Assembly (NCBI RefSeq): GCF_024868665.1
Contig: NC_079901.1
Location: forward strand, 226,067 to 290,066
DNA: 64,000 bases
Direction of reading: 5' to 3'
From: Triplophysa rosa
Taxonomy: Eukaryota; Chordata; Actinopteri; Cypriniformes; Nemacheilidae
The notes below the pieces were generated by a model. That model searched no databases and had not been told where the DNA came from. It saw nothing but the letters and a program-made list of their open reading frames with translations. The translations under genes were made by a program, and so were the position numbers. Positions 22,242-34,300 of this stretch are shown piece after piece (the stretch's first letter is position 1; each line of letters starts with the position of its first letter).

Positions 22242-22425
22242 TGTCATGATTCTCTGGTGAGGTGAGACACAGTGACAAGGAGAGTGGACCCAAACGCAGA
22301 CAGCAGTTAAGGGGTTAACATGACATTTAATAACAAAGTCAAAATACAAAACAAAGACCCACGTGGGGGTAAACATAACAAAACAGAGGAACAAGAACAA
22401 GACCAACTAAACTGACAAGACTAAA
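22242..22425 (-). mobile_element. 5' LTR of the gypsy-like element (truncated by gap)
   Basis: Starts TGTCATGATTCTCTGG and follows the 20738 LTR almost base for base up to the Ns. The missing part should hold the outer LTR end and its target duplication (TCATC is expected from 20733-20737). Confidence 0.88.
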
Positions 22426-22525
22426 NNNNNNNNNNNNNNNNNNNNNNNNNNNNNNNNNNNNNNNNNNNNNNNNNNNNNNNNNNNNNNNNNNNNNNNNNNN
22501 NNNNNNNNNNNNNNNNNNNNNNNNN
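22426..22525. other. Assembly gap of 100 N
   Basis: Exactly 100 Ns, a conventional placeholder for unknown length. It separates an LTR from a Tx1 LINE fragment. Confidence 0.99.
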
Positions 22526-22660
22526 TCATTCTAGAAGCCGACAGAATATTCTCATGACCGACTACTTCTCCAACAGCCAGACAACAGCTCTCAACATTCA
22601 CATTCGACGCCACTTTTTCACTTTTCATGGCAGCGAGGCAGGTAAAACATTTCTGAACAC
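22526..22660 (-). mobile_element. Tx1-type LINE ORF1 start (fragment D)
   Basis: On the minus strand this reads NVNVESCCLAVGEVVGHE, and about 83 bp next to the gap are identical to 27810-27892 in the plus-strand copy. The upstream peptide differs (KSEKVAS). The copy is cut by the gap. Confidence 0.8.
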
Positions 22661-22699
22661 CAATAAAATCATCTTTAACAAAGAGGCACAAACTTAACG

Positions 22700-23990
22700 C
22701 AGCTATTCTATGCATATAGAATCGGATACTTGCAAGGTCTGTGCTGGGGAATATCCCATATGTGCGTGGAGATGGAAATGTTCAAATGGTTTCAGAATGT
22801 TGTCCTGCTGAAATGAGTTCCGGGCCTCGCGAACACTTGGCACAGCCAAGTGTGTGAGGCAGCAGAAGTCCATTGTTCCTTCTTTCCCCCCAGTGGGGGA
22901 AAGGCGGTCTCCGAAGAGGGCAAGTAGAGAGAAAAAAGGCGAAGCACAGTTTTCAGAGCCCGGTAGATGGCTCTTCTTTTTAATTATCCTAAAGATCCAA
23001 CCATTTGGGCTATGCCAGTCTCTACACCATGATTGCTGGTCCTGACAACGGCGCATTGTGTACATAGGTAGTTGATTATGTTTGTATTGTTCCTCACTTA
23101 AAATACCCACTTTATGGGTTTTTAAGAAAAAAACAATCAGAATACTAATATTGCTGTTGAGAATACACACATTTGCATTTTTCTATGAGTCTTACGTTGA
23201 TCACTCTATGATTTATAAACAGGCGTTATGCAGGCCTTTCTTATTTGTGGTCCTTTCTAGTTTTATGTTTTTTTGACCCTTTTAAAAGAGACAAGTTAAC
23301 TTACAGGAGAAAATGGATATTTTGTGTCTTGTATGTCTAGGTTATCTATTTTTTGTATTTTTACTCATGTGTTAGATAATTTTCATTATTTATCAGCGTG
23401 TAGCTTGATTGGTTACACATTTTGTTATAGTTGTATATAAGGCTATAAATTGCCTTCAAAGCGACATGATTGATCTCAATATCATAGTCACTCTTGGTAA
23501 GAGGTCCAATATGCAGGTGTTAGGAAAGCAAAGGATGTGCAGAACCAGGGTGATTTTTCTTAAGAACAGTGGACTGTTTAATGGCTCTGGACAACAGGGA
23601 CTCTGTTTGGACTATCACCAAACATAAAAACAGTTGGTCATTCAGCTAAAAAATAAAGTATGCAAATGGAGCCCGGACTTCTGAAATCACAGTAAACCCA
23701 AACAACACCTAAATCCACAAACTCTTGTGTTAAATGTATATTATTATTATGTACTGTATATTATCACCAATAATGTGTGTTGTTTTGGCAGAAAAGAAAT
23801 TCACTAGGGCAGGTCTAATTCGAAAGTGTTTTTAGACATTTATGCTTCCTCCAAATTATATGTTTCTAGAGTCAGTTTGATAATGTAAGTGGAAGCATCG
23901 TTAAAGAAATTGTTAAATAATTGTTTCTAACTGGTTTCAAAGTCCTCCGCTAAACAAGCCCACAAAACAATTAATGAATCAAATAAAAAA
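22700..23990. other. Unassigned sequence with a small dispersed repeat
   Basis: No gene was recognised. The 22970-23040 part shares words with 1500-1570. The rest is AT-rich, with no protein motif or clear element boundary. Confidence 0.4.
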
Positions 23991-23993
23991 ATA

Positions 23994-24345
23994 CACTGAT
24001 CAAAAAATTAAAGGAACACTTTAGAAACACATCAGATCTCAATGGGGAAAAATAACATGCTGGATATCGATACTGACATGGACTGGGTAATGTGTTTGTA
24101 ACGAAAGGATGCCACATCGTTTAATGGAAATGAAAAAGATCAACCTACAGAGGGCTGAATTGAAAGACACCCTGAAAATGAAGGGAAAAAAATATGCAGC
24201 AGGCTAGCCCATTTTGCTGAAATTTCATTGCAGCAACTCAAAATGATACTCAGTACTTTGTATGACCCCCACATGCTGTTATGCATACCTGATGAGATGA
24301 CGGATGGTGTCCTGAGGTATTTCCTCCCAGATCTGGACCAGGGCT
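23994..24345 (-). mobile_element. Tc1-like element end with transposase C-terminus
   Basis: The terminus CACTGATCAAAAAATTAAAG follows a TA. Minus-strand translation near 24340-24280 gives LVQIWEEIPQDTIRHLIR, the usual C-terminal segment of Tc1 transposases. The remainder was lost where another repeat (GGGTTTCCCAAAAGCATTG type) abuts at about 24346. Confidence 0.7.
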
Positions 24346-24486
24346 GGGTTTCCCAAAAGCATTGTAAGCCTAAATTGATCGTAAACATTATCATACGAGT
24401 GATCTTAATATTACTGTCTGTTTCCCAAAAGCATTGAAACTTAAGTAGCACTTGAAAATCATCGTAGATCTACGAGTGCTCTAGAG
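24346..24486. mobile_element. Fragment of a TTTCCCAAAAGCATTG MITE
   Basis: The words TTTCCCAAAAGCATTG occur twice (near 24350 and 24422). The rest is AT-rich with CGATC/GATCG pairs. This style is common in fish MITEs; no boundaries could be set. Confidence 0.4.
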
Positions 24487-24752
24487 CAGAGGTCCCCAAC
24501 CCCTGGGTCGCGACCCAGTACCGGGCCGTGAAAGAGCCGTTGCCGGGTCGCAAGAATGTGCTAAAAATCCCTGTTACGCCACTGTATATTTGTATTATGC
24601 CTTGGCCCTTTAAGAGCGACCGTTCAAAATTACACAGAGGGCGCGTTTTTTAAGCAATGATTAGACTTTCCATGTTCAGCCAGAATTAAAATGAGTGCCA
24701 AACAAACATCGCTCGAAGGTTTCTTTAGTGGAGGAGGTAAGAAAAGACCAAG
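24487..24752 (+). mobile_element. hAT transposon 5' end with start of transposase
   Basis: A hAT-like terminal repeat (CAGAGGTCCCCAACCCCTGG) is followed by a frame starting at 24691, MSAKQTSLEGFFSGGGKKRP. This is a typical N-terminus of hAT proteins of the SCAND3/ZBED5 type. The frame stops being hAT exactly at the single N at 24753. Confidence 0.7.
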
Positions 24753-24753
24753 N

Positions 24754-27540
24754 TATTCAGGTCTCTATACCTGTGAATTTCAGGGGAATTCTGATTCAGC
24801 ACAGGAGTTTTATGACGGTCTTCCAAAGGTGCCAGACGAAAATAATGCTGACCTGGAGCAACCTTTGACATTGCCTGAATTGTATTCAGCTGTGATGAGT
24901 TTGGCAAATGGTAAAGCTCCAGGTATTGATGGAATTCCAATTGATTTTTATAAAAAAAATTGGAGCATTTTAGGGCCATAGTTGCTTGCGGTTCTCAATG
25001 AGAGTCTTGCTGGAGGGCATCTTTCATTGAGCTGCAGAAGGGCAGTTCTGACATTGCTTCCAAAAAAAGGAGATTTAAGGAATATAGGTAACTGGAGACC
25101 CGTTGCTTTACTCTGTGCTGACTATAAGGCCCTTTCAAAAGTTCTGGCGAATAGATTGAAAAAAATAATGGAGTACGTGATACATAATGATCAGTCTTAT
25201 TGCATTCCAGGCAGATCAATTTTTGATAACATAATGTTTGTTAGAGATCTAATTAGCACTGTAAACATGTTTGGCTTTAAGTATGGCTTAATTTCTTTGG
25301 ATCAAGAGAAAGCTTTTGATCGAGTGGAACACAGCTATTTATGGAACACAATGGAGGCTTTTAAGTTCTCTCCAAAGTTTCTAAAAATGATCAAAGTTCT
25401 TTATCGAGATATTGAGAGTGTGTTAAAAATCAACGGTGGCTTATGTGCGCCTTTCAAGGTAAATAGGGGAATTAGACAAGGTTGTTCTCTGTCAGGCATG
25501 TTATATATTTAGCTACTGAACCCTTTCTGAACAGAATACAGGAGAAACTTATGGGATTTAAAATGGCTGATGGATATGCACCTGTTTGTATTTCTGCATA
25601 TGCAGATGATGTTGTAATTTTTATTAATGCTCAAGATGATGTTAACAAAATAACTTCAATCGTGAATGATTTTGGAAAGTTGTCATCTGCAAAAGTTAAT
25701 TGGAAAAAGAGCTCTGGCCTGTTAGTAGGAGAGTGGGGGCTAGATAGGCCTCAGCTCCCAGGTGGCTTATGTTGGGACAAAGGAGGTTTTAAGTATTTAG
25801 GGGTTTATTTGGGAGAGGGAGGAATGGAACAGAGGAATTTTAGAAATGGTGGAAGGAAGGTTAAAAAAGTGGATGTGGCTTTTGCCACGTATGTCTTTTA
25901 GATGTAGAGTATTAATTATCAATAATTTGATAGTTTCCATGCTCTGGCATAAACTTACAGTTTTAGAACCTCCAACCATGGTTTTAATGAAAGTTCAAAG
26001 ATTGATTGTAGATTTTTTTGGGACAAGTTACATTGGATCCCACAAAATGTTTTGTTTTTACCAAGAGAGCTTGGAGGTCAAGGTTTAGTCCATTTAGCGA
26101 GTAGAAAAGCTGCTTTCAGAATACAGTTCGTTCAAAAATTTCTGTATGGGAAGCAGACGCCCTGGTGCATTTTAACAGGACTTATTTTACAAAAAAGTGG
26201 AAAATTTGGGCTTAAAACAAACTGTTTTTCTGTTGAACTGCAATAAGTTATGTGTGAGAGAAATTCCTTTATTCTATTGCAGCGTTCTCAAAGCGTGGAG
26301 CATTCTAGAATAGACAAAACTGTTGACAAAAAGGACATCTGTGTTCTGGCTTCTAGAAGAGCCAGTTATTCATGGACAAAGACTGGATTTTGAAAGGGAT
26401 GGATTTCCAGGAATGACAGAGAATTTCACAAGAGCTCATGTGGTCACAGGCAGAGATATGGCCTTGTTGACAGGCCCGGACTTAGACAAGGTGGATGATG
26501 TGACTAAGAAACTTGGGGTTCATTCAGTTCGCAAGGTTGGACAAATCGTACAAAGATTTCGGGAGTCATTCACGGAAGAGGAAAAGCTATGTTTGAAAAA
26601 CTAGATGGGGGGTGTTGAATCCCTTTGTTGTACCGACTCCGTTCCAGCTTTGGGGGTAAGACCAAAGACTACAGATGAGGACTCTATGATTGTGTGGCTC
26701 TTTAAAAATGACACTATTTTCACAGTTTTTGAACATGTGGGGGGAAAACTATTTATGCAATCTGTGTTAAAATGTGGAATAAAGAAAAATTGAAAAACAG
26801 AGCAGATACACCCTGGAGATCCTATTTAAAAGTAGAAGATGAAAAGAGACCGGTTTGGAAGGCACTTTATAAGCCACCGTTGACTAGAGGGGTTGGAGAT
26901 ATTCAATGGAGAGTCTTGCATTGTATCTTTCCTGTCAATGCTTTTGTGACAGTTTTAAACTCAGATGTTGCTGACAAATGTCCTTTTTGCGATTGCAGAG
27001 AAACTATTTTTCATTGTTTTCTTAGATGTGAAAGGTTACAGGTATTGTTCAATACTCTTGAAGATTTGTTTGCTTTCTTTGAGGAGGTGTTCACGGACGT
27101 TTGTTTTATTTTTGGAGTTTTTTTGGGGAAAAAGAAAAAGAATGTTAGTAAAATGTTGAATTTTTTAATAGGACAGGCAAAAATGGCAATTTATGTAATG
27201 CGAATGAAGAAAATCAAGAAAGACATTAATGTTGAGGTCTGTATGCTTTTCAAGTGTTTGGTTAAAGCAAGAATATCTCTAGAGCATAAGTATTATGATC
27301 TCCTTGATAATACAGAAGATTTTAAAGAAATTTGGAGTTATGATCAGAAAATTTGTTCTATTGTTGGAGGAAATCTTTTTTCTGTGAGGAATTTATCAGT
27401 TTATTACGGTTTTTTTTTTCTGTTTTTTTCGGTTCTTTGTTGTTGTTGTTTGCTTGTATACTTTGTTTTCCCACCATACGTAGTTAAAATTGTTTAGTGC
27501 ATGTTTTCACAATTCTGTAATATAAAAGCTGTGGAAAATT
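24754..27540 (+). pseudogene. Tx1-type LINE copy A: RT and C-terminal part
   Basis: This 5'-truncated LINE carries the reverse transcriptase and the C-terminal region of ORF2. Motifs in order are NGKAPGIDGIPIDFYKK (about 24907), SCRRAVLTLLPKKGDL, SLDQEKAFDRVEH, RGIRQGCSLSGMLY (about 25465), the catalytic AYADDVVIFI (about 25597) and FKYLGVYLGEGG. A Cys-His cluster, CPFCDCRETIFHCFLRC, lies near 26980-27030, as in L1/Tx1 C-termini. There is an in-frame stop after ILGP (24981), a frameshift at about 25505 and several more breaks from 25900 to 26790, so it is inactive. The 3' end near 27540 abuts the 5' end of copy B in the same orientation. Clade assignment (L1 group, Tx1-like) is from motif style and the matching ORF1 in copy B. 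Confidence 0.85.
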
Positions 27541-27814
27541 CAACTCTCTCTCCTCTTCTCTGTTACTCTGGTCTCCATCTCTCACTCTCATCTTCTCTAT
27601 AGCATGCTGGAGTGAAAGAGCTGGTTGAGTGTGCTCGTGCTCTTTTTTTGTTTTTGTTTTTCATCTATATTTGTTTTACGTTATTTTGTTACTTTATTTC
27701 TTGTTGGCGTAATTGATCTATTGTTTTTTGTGGTGGAGGGTCCGCCTGAGGGCATGGCCTCCAATGGAGAATGCTTGAGCTCACCAACGCGTCTATGGCG
27801 TAAATGCGTCGAAT

Positions 27815-29022
27815 GTGAATGTTGAGAGCTGTTGTCTGGCTGTTGGAGAAGTAGTCGGTCATGAGAATATTCTGTCGGCTTCTAGAATGAACAGTGCCAT
27901 TGTAATCTTTCTGAACACGATCGAGAAAGCAAATGAAGTAGTTCAGAAAGGAATTGTGCTTGATGGTGTATTTATTTCTGTCCTACCACTTTCCGTACCG
28001 TCAAAAAGGGTCACTCTTTCGAATATTCCACCGTTTATAAGTGATGATGTTTTAACACAGGCGCTGACTCGCTATGGTAAATTAGTCTCCTCGATTAAAA
28101 AAATCCCAATCGGTCGAGCTTCTCCTCTTCTGAAACATGTTGTTTCTTTCAGACGTTCGGTGTACATGATTGTGAATAATGATTCTGACTTAGATCTCGC
28201 GCTGAATTTCCGTGTGGATGACGATGATTATGTGGTTTTTGTCACCACGGAAAAAATTAAATGCTTCGGCTGTGGGTCCGTGCTTGTCCGAATAAGATTG
28301 CGGAAGAAAATCGTACAGCTGTCGAGGAAGGCGAAGCTAACGATCTCATAGTTCCTGCGGCTTCGATAAGCGATGAGGCTGGAGAAGCCTCAATCGGAAT
28401 GGAGCCTGCAGCGGTACAAGCAAACGAACTTGGCGAAGTCCAATGTGCGGAGTCTGAAATGGAACCTTTGGTTTCAGTGGAGGAGGAAAGTCAAAACGTT
28501 TCGAATGAGGATGACAGAGGTGAGTCAAGCGATAAAACCAGTTTTGTAATTGACAATGTGGCGATTCGAGAGAGTGATGTTTTGTCTGGCGAAAAGAGTT
28601 TAGGGCAAATTTTGTTCAAAGTGCCATTGAAAAGGAAAAAGGCAGATAAAAGTCGAGTTCACGGACAGTTAAAGAAGTTTGAAGTAGATGTTCTTGCTGA
28701 TCAGACGAGTTCAGACAGCGACAGTGAGTTTTCTGACTCAAGTACTACCCTGTCTCAAAGCGAGATTTCAAGTCATGACTATGGTGTTGATGATATCAAA
28801 ATGTTTCTCAAATTAACAAAAAACAAGAGAGGAGTTTTAGTTGATAAGTATTTTCTTGATATAGGAAAGTTTGTGGAGAACACAAAGGAGTTTATGGCTG
28901 AAGGTCGTTTTGTGAACAAAGAGATGTATCGCCTGAAGAAAATTGTTCGTAAACTCAGTGTTGATTTGAATGAAAACAGTGAAAAATATTACTTACATAA
29001 TTTATGGATTATAGACTGGTGA
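27815..29022 (+). pseudogene. Tx1-type LINE copy B: ORF1 (RNA-binding)
   Basis: ORF1 of the second copy starts in the NVESCCLAVGEVVGHE block. It continues through KRVTLSNIPPFISDD and TRYGKLVSSIKKIPIGR, an RRM-like segment, to a zinc knuckle at about 28255. The knuckle is damaged: KCFGCG is followed by a frame change and then VRACPNK, so the part holding the His is lost. Copy C keeps an intact version. The second frame continues with an acidic and Ser-rich region and ends in DDIKMFLKLTKNKRG and a lysine-rich tail at 29022. ORF2 starts 30 bp downstream. Confidence 0.8.
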
Positions 29023-29051
29023 TATTTTTATTTTATTTTTTATTTTTTTCG

Positions 29052-31103
29052 ATGGCTGAAGTACGTATCGCATCATTGAATGTTAACGGTGCAAGGAATA
29101 TTAAAAAGAGAGCTGAACTATTTGAAATTGTCAAACAAAAAAGAATAGATGTTATTTTTGTCCAAGAAACACATAGTGATGTGAAGATTGCGGTCGACTG
29201 GATGCAAGAATGGGATGGTGTTTCTATTCTTAGTCACAACACCTCACTTAGTGGAGGTGTGGCGATTCTATTTTCTAGAAGTTTCTGCCCTATTTCTTAT
29301 AGTGTTGAAGAGATCATAGGTGGAAGACTTTTGAATAGTAAAAGCAGTTTTTGAAGACTTTGTTTTTGTTTTTATTTGTGTTTATGCTCCGACTTCAGCC
29401 ATTGAAAGGATTAGTTTTTTAGAGATTCTTAATTCTATCGCTGAAAAAATTGTTGTACGGAAGATTATTTATTTCTTGGAGGAGATTTTAACTGCACAGA
29501 AAGTAATATTGATAGAAATCATATGGAACCTCACATGCCTTCTCGAGTATGTCTTGCTAAGTTGATACAGGTTAACGAGTTACAAGATATTTGGAGACAG
29601 TTTCATAGTGATCAAAGACAATACACATGGGCTCACACTGCTGATAATGTTGTGTCTCAAGCTAGATTGGATCGTTTTTATGGTTTTAAACACCAGTTGA
29701 GTATTTTAAAAAATTGTATTATTCTACCAGTTTGTGTTTTCTGATCACTCAAATGGTTTTGGTTTCTTTTTTCTTAAGCCAAGTTAAACCCCAAAGTGCA
29801 TATTGGCATTTTAATACAAGTCTGCTGTGTAACAAAGATTTTAAGGATGTTTTTTTTTTTTTTTGGAAAGATTTTAAAAAGACAAAAAGTACCTTCCAAG
29901 ATATACAACAGTGGTGGGATCTTTGGTAAAGTCCAGATAAAACAACTCTGTCAACAGTACACTAGAAACATCACCAATGAGTTAAATAACTGTATGAAAG
30001 ATTTGGAGACTGAGATTATTAAATTACAGTCTTTGCGATAGCAACATCAGTACGGTGAACAAAACTCATAGAGATCACTGGTGAAGACAAGGCTGGTCGT
30101 CTTTACTAAAGATGCACGTACCAGCACAACCGTGTATATGAAGTGAAATCTCTCAAAATAATCAAACCACTAAAGATAAACTGGCGCTCCTTACAAAATA
30201 TCGAGTTAGAGATCTGCACTCTGCTCTCTCACCCGTTTAGACAAGTAGTTCAGCGTCTTCAGATCAGCGATTTGTGCTTGGTAGCATCGTGTTGCTGTTG
30301 TTAATTTTCATTCATTGGTTCATGTTCAGCATCACAGATTTCACAAAACGTATTTCCGTCTATATCAACCTATAAGAATAATAATAAACGAACATGTTGA
30401 ATACTACTCATCACTAAGTCAATTTTTATTAGCTTAAGAAGAAGAATGGTCAAAAGCGTATTTTTACATGCTTGCGCTCTTGACGGAAATTTTTGAATAT
30501 GCAGATATCACGAACCAGAGTCTAGTATTTCTATGAAGATCTATATAAAAGTGATTTAGAAGACAGAATGTGATGGAGAAAGTGTTTTTTTTTTTAATCT
30601 ACCCCAACTGTCGAAAAGTGCTAATATAGTACTTTCGAGTAATTTAAGTCTTGGAGAATTACATATAGCCCTTAAAGACATGGAATCCGGGAAAGCTCCG
30701 GGGATTGATGGACTGCCAATTGAATTTTATAAATTCTTTTGGTCTGAAATAGGTGAAGATTTATTACAAGTGTTAAATGAAAGCCTGAATGTAGGTCTAC
30801 TGCCAATGAGTAGTCGAAGGGCAGTCATTACTCTTCTCCCTAAAAAAGGAGACCTTTTAGAAATTAAAAATTGGCGCCCCTCTCTTTACTATGTTCCGAT
30901 TATAACTTACTTTGAAAGTGTTGGCGAGTAGATTGTCTAAAGATAATAAACCAGGTTGTACATCCCGATCAAACTTATTGTATCCCTGGAAGATCAATTT
31001 TTGATAATGTGACCCTTTTAGGGACCTGTTTGATGTCTCCAAATTGTTAAATTTGAATATAGGGATTATTTCCCTAGATCAAGAAAAAGCTTTCGATAGG
31101 GTG
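29052..31103 (+). pseudogene. Tx1-type LINE copy B: endonuclease and part of RT
   Basis: ORF2 starts at 29052 (MAEVRIASLNVNGARNIKKR). The APE-type endonuclease, which nicks target DNA, shows SLNVNGAR, VIFVQETHSD, then in other frames VYAPTSAIERI, GGDFNCT (about 29485) and SDH (about 29740). A linker follows (about 29760-30045). An unrelated ~480-bp stretch (30045-30520) interrupts it. The RT start resumes at about 30660 with SGKAPGIDGLPIEFYK and SSRRAVITLLPKKGDL, and ends at about 31103 within the QEKAFDR motif. Frameshifts occur at about 29340, 29745 and 30890. The copy lacks the catalytic YADD half and the 3' end. Confidence 0.82.
30045..30520. other. Unidentified insertion in Tx1 copy B
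   Basis: This stretch lies between the LINE linker and the RT but does not translate like copy C over the same interval. It is AT-rich, with no recognised ends, and is probably a fragment of another repeat. Confidence 0.45.
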
Positions 31104-31392
31104 AACATCATTAGTGGAAATAATACATTGCATACATTACTTGACTTTAAATATAAAACAACATTTTTGCAATCAAACTGACTTCACAAGTCATTTCAAT
31201 CTGATATTTTACTATTATATTACATAACAAACTTATTTTACTGTTTACTTTCCATTTCAACTGCAGCACTGTAAAAATGATTGCGATAATTAGTTATCAC
31301 AACTTAACATTTTGAGTTAAGTTAACTTCTCTAGATTTAACTTGTTGAGATAACTCAAATATCAACGTTTATCATGGCTACACTTATCAGAC
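31104..31392. other. Unassigned, with MITE-like end near 31270-31370
   Basis: CACTGTAAAAATGATTGCG followed by TTAAGTTAA and AACTCAAAT words suggests part of a short fish MITE. The rest shows nothing. Confidence 0.35.
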
Positions 31393-34300
31393 TTCAATTC
31401 AATTCAATTCAATTTTATTTATATAGCGCTTTTCACAATGTGCATTGTTCCAAAGCAGCTTTACAGGAGCAAATAAGAAAAACACAGAAAGGTAAAACAC
31501 AGCACAGTGCATGGTGTTTATAGACCAAGCAAGATCATTATAATAAATAATATCTAATAAATAAATGAATAAATAAATAAATAAATGCAGTCTCCCGGTG
31601 AGCAAGCCAACACTGCACTGCTCTGCTGTGGCGAGGAACCCAAACTCCAATGCTGAATAATGGAGAAAAAAAAACCTCGGGAGAAACCAGGCTCAGCCGG
31701 GAGGGCCAGATCTCCTCTGACGTGTCATAGCTGCACTCAGTGACCCCGACCAAAGCCACCGAGCAACGTCCACGAAGAACAGGGAGAGCCCACGAGCCGC
31801 GACCCAGGAAGCCCCACCCGCCGAAACCGTGCAGGTCCAACCCGGTCCCATTCCGCGATCAACAACAGACAACAGAGGAACAACCAGGGAAAAGTAGTAA
31901 TGGCATAATTAACTTTATTCCTCTGTTGTCCGACATCGACCACAAAACAAGACCAACCAGACCAGACCCACACAGTCCCAACAAATGAAACGCCCCGAAC
32001 CACAACCAACAAGCCCCCCCACTCCCTACAACACCCACCCAGCTACCTCCAATCAAAGTCACTGAGTGCAGCCATAACTTCAAACTGCTGTCGTGTGATG
32101 TAAGTTTAGCATTAAATACCAAGTATTGTAAATTTAGCATTTATGTGACAGGTAGTCCGTCTTTGCTCTCGGTTGGGGATGGAATTGTCTGAGCTGGGCC
32201 GGCCAGATGGTCGCCTTTTTCTTGGGTGGTGATGGAATTGCCTTGGATGGAGCTGGATGGTCAGTCAGTCCGCAGGCTCTCGCAGGAGGATGGCACGGGA
32301 TTTTCCGATGTAGCTGGCGTAATCTCTAGTTGTGGATGGGCATATGACGTTCATCTGGGCCTGGCGGAATCTCTCCCTACCTCGGGATGGGCATCCCGAG
32401 GCGAGGGCAGAAACAGAAAGAGAATAATTAGCGTAGCTGCTGTTCATTAGCTATGTATTAGTGAATGCTTGGCTGAAGAGATGTGTCTTTAATCTAGATT
32501 TAAATTGGGAGAGTGTGTCTGACCCTCGAATAGTATCGGGAAGGCTATTCCAGAGTTTAGGTGCTACGCATGAGAAAGCTCGGGTAGAGATCCTTTGGTG
32601 GATTTAGTTATTCTAGGTGTTATCAAAAGTCTGGAGTTTTGAGATCTTAGAGAGCGTGATGGGTTGTAGTGTGGTAGAAGCTCTGTTATGTAGGTAGGGG
32701 CTAAACCGTTTAAGGCTTTATAAATAATTAAAAGAACTTCAAAGTCCATACGATACTTAATGGGTAACCAGTGAAGGCTTGATAACATTGGGGTTATGTG
32801 ATCGTATTTTCTGGACCTGGTTAGAACTCTGGCAGCTGCATTCTGAACTAACTGTAGTTTGTTTATTGATGATGCAGGACAACCACTAAGCAGTGCATTA
32901 CAGTAGTCAAGTCTTGAGATCACAAATGCATGAATAAGCTTCTCTGCATCAGCCACACATAAAATATTTCGTAATTTGGCAACATTTCTTAGGTGGAAGA
33001 AGGTTGTTTTTGTGACATTTGAGATGTGACTTTTAAATGACAGGTTGCTGTCTAATATAACGCCTAGGTTTTTAACTGTATTTGTTGGAGTAACAGTGCA
33101 GCCTTCAACTTGCAGGTTATAATCCGAAATATTTGTCTTTGGTCCGATAAGTAATATTTTTGTTTTATTAGAATTTAAAAGAAGGAAATTACAAGACATC
33201 CAATGTTTTATATCTTTGATGCACTCTGCCAATTTGGATAGCTGGAAGGAATCATCTGGTCTTGATGAGATATATAGCTGAGTATCATCTGCATAACAGT
33301 GGAAGCTAATTCCATGTTTTCTAATAATGTTTCCAAGGGGCAGCATGTATTGGAGAATAGCAAGGGTCGTAAAACCGATCCCTGAGGTAATCCATAATTT
33401 ACTTGCGTTAGATTTGATGATTCCCCATTTAAATGGACAAATTGATGTCTGTCTGATAAGTAAGATCTGAACCATTGTAGTGCCTGTCCCTGAATACCGG
33501 TATAATTGTGTAAGTGATCTAGAAGTATTTTATGGTCTACAGTATCGAACGCAGCACTAAGGTCGAGCAGGACTAGGAGTGAGATGTTACCTTTATCTGA
33601 TGCTATAAGCAGGTCGTTTGTAATTTTAACGAGCGCAGTTTCAGTACTATGATGCGGTCTAAAGCCTGACTGTAATTTTTCGTGTATGTCATTATTTTGT
33701 AAGAAAGAGCACAACTGAGTGGACACTACTTTTTCTAGTATTTTACACAGGTAAGGGAGATTTGAAATCGGTCTAGTTTCCTAGTTCATTGGGGTCTAAG
33801 TTTGGTTTCTTGATAAGAGGCTTAATGACGGCCAGTTTAAAGGGTCCTGGTACATGGCTTAGATTAATTGACGAGTTGATAATGTTATAAATGGGCTCAA
33901 TTGCAACGGGTAATAACTCTTTTAATAATTTAGTTGGTATGGGGTCTAATAAGCAAGTTGTAGGTTTAGATGCTGCAATAAGTTTAATTAAATCTTCTTG
34001 TTTCATAGGTGAAAAACACTGTAGCTTTTCTTTTGGGGCGATGGTTGGTACTAATTCATAGGACAGACTTGGAGTTTTGTCTGTATGTTTTCAACTTTCT
34101 CTGTGAAAAAATTCATGAATTCATTGCTACCAAGGTGCGGCGGAATACCCAGGTCAGGTGATGTCTGTTTATTTGTTAATTTAGCAACTGTACTAAATAA
34201 AAACCTTGGATTGTTTTTGTTAGTTTCTATGAGGTTACGGAGGTGCTCAGCCTTTGCTGCTTTTAGTGCCTTTTTATAACAGTTTGCACTCTCTTTCCAC

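Larger units (their letters stand above)
20738..22425 (-). mobile_element. Non-autonomous Ty3/gypsy-like LTR element (cut by gap)
   Basis: Two LTRs of the same family lie in direct orientation: 20738-21256 complete, and 22242 onward cut by the assembly gap at 22426. Aligned over the available ~180 bp they differ at only a few sites, so insertion was fairly recent. Next to the 20738-21256 LTR the minus strand reads AAGGAGGGGTTTC, a polypurine tract, so the element runs on the minus strand with its 5' LTR at the right. The ~985-bp interior has no protease, RT or integrase. It begins with an open frame (MDPADRGISVGG) and is dominated by a 33-bp minisatellite. I could not identify a tRNA primer-binding site. 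Confidence 0.85.
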
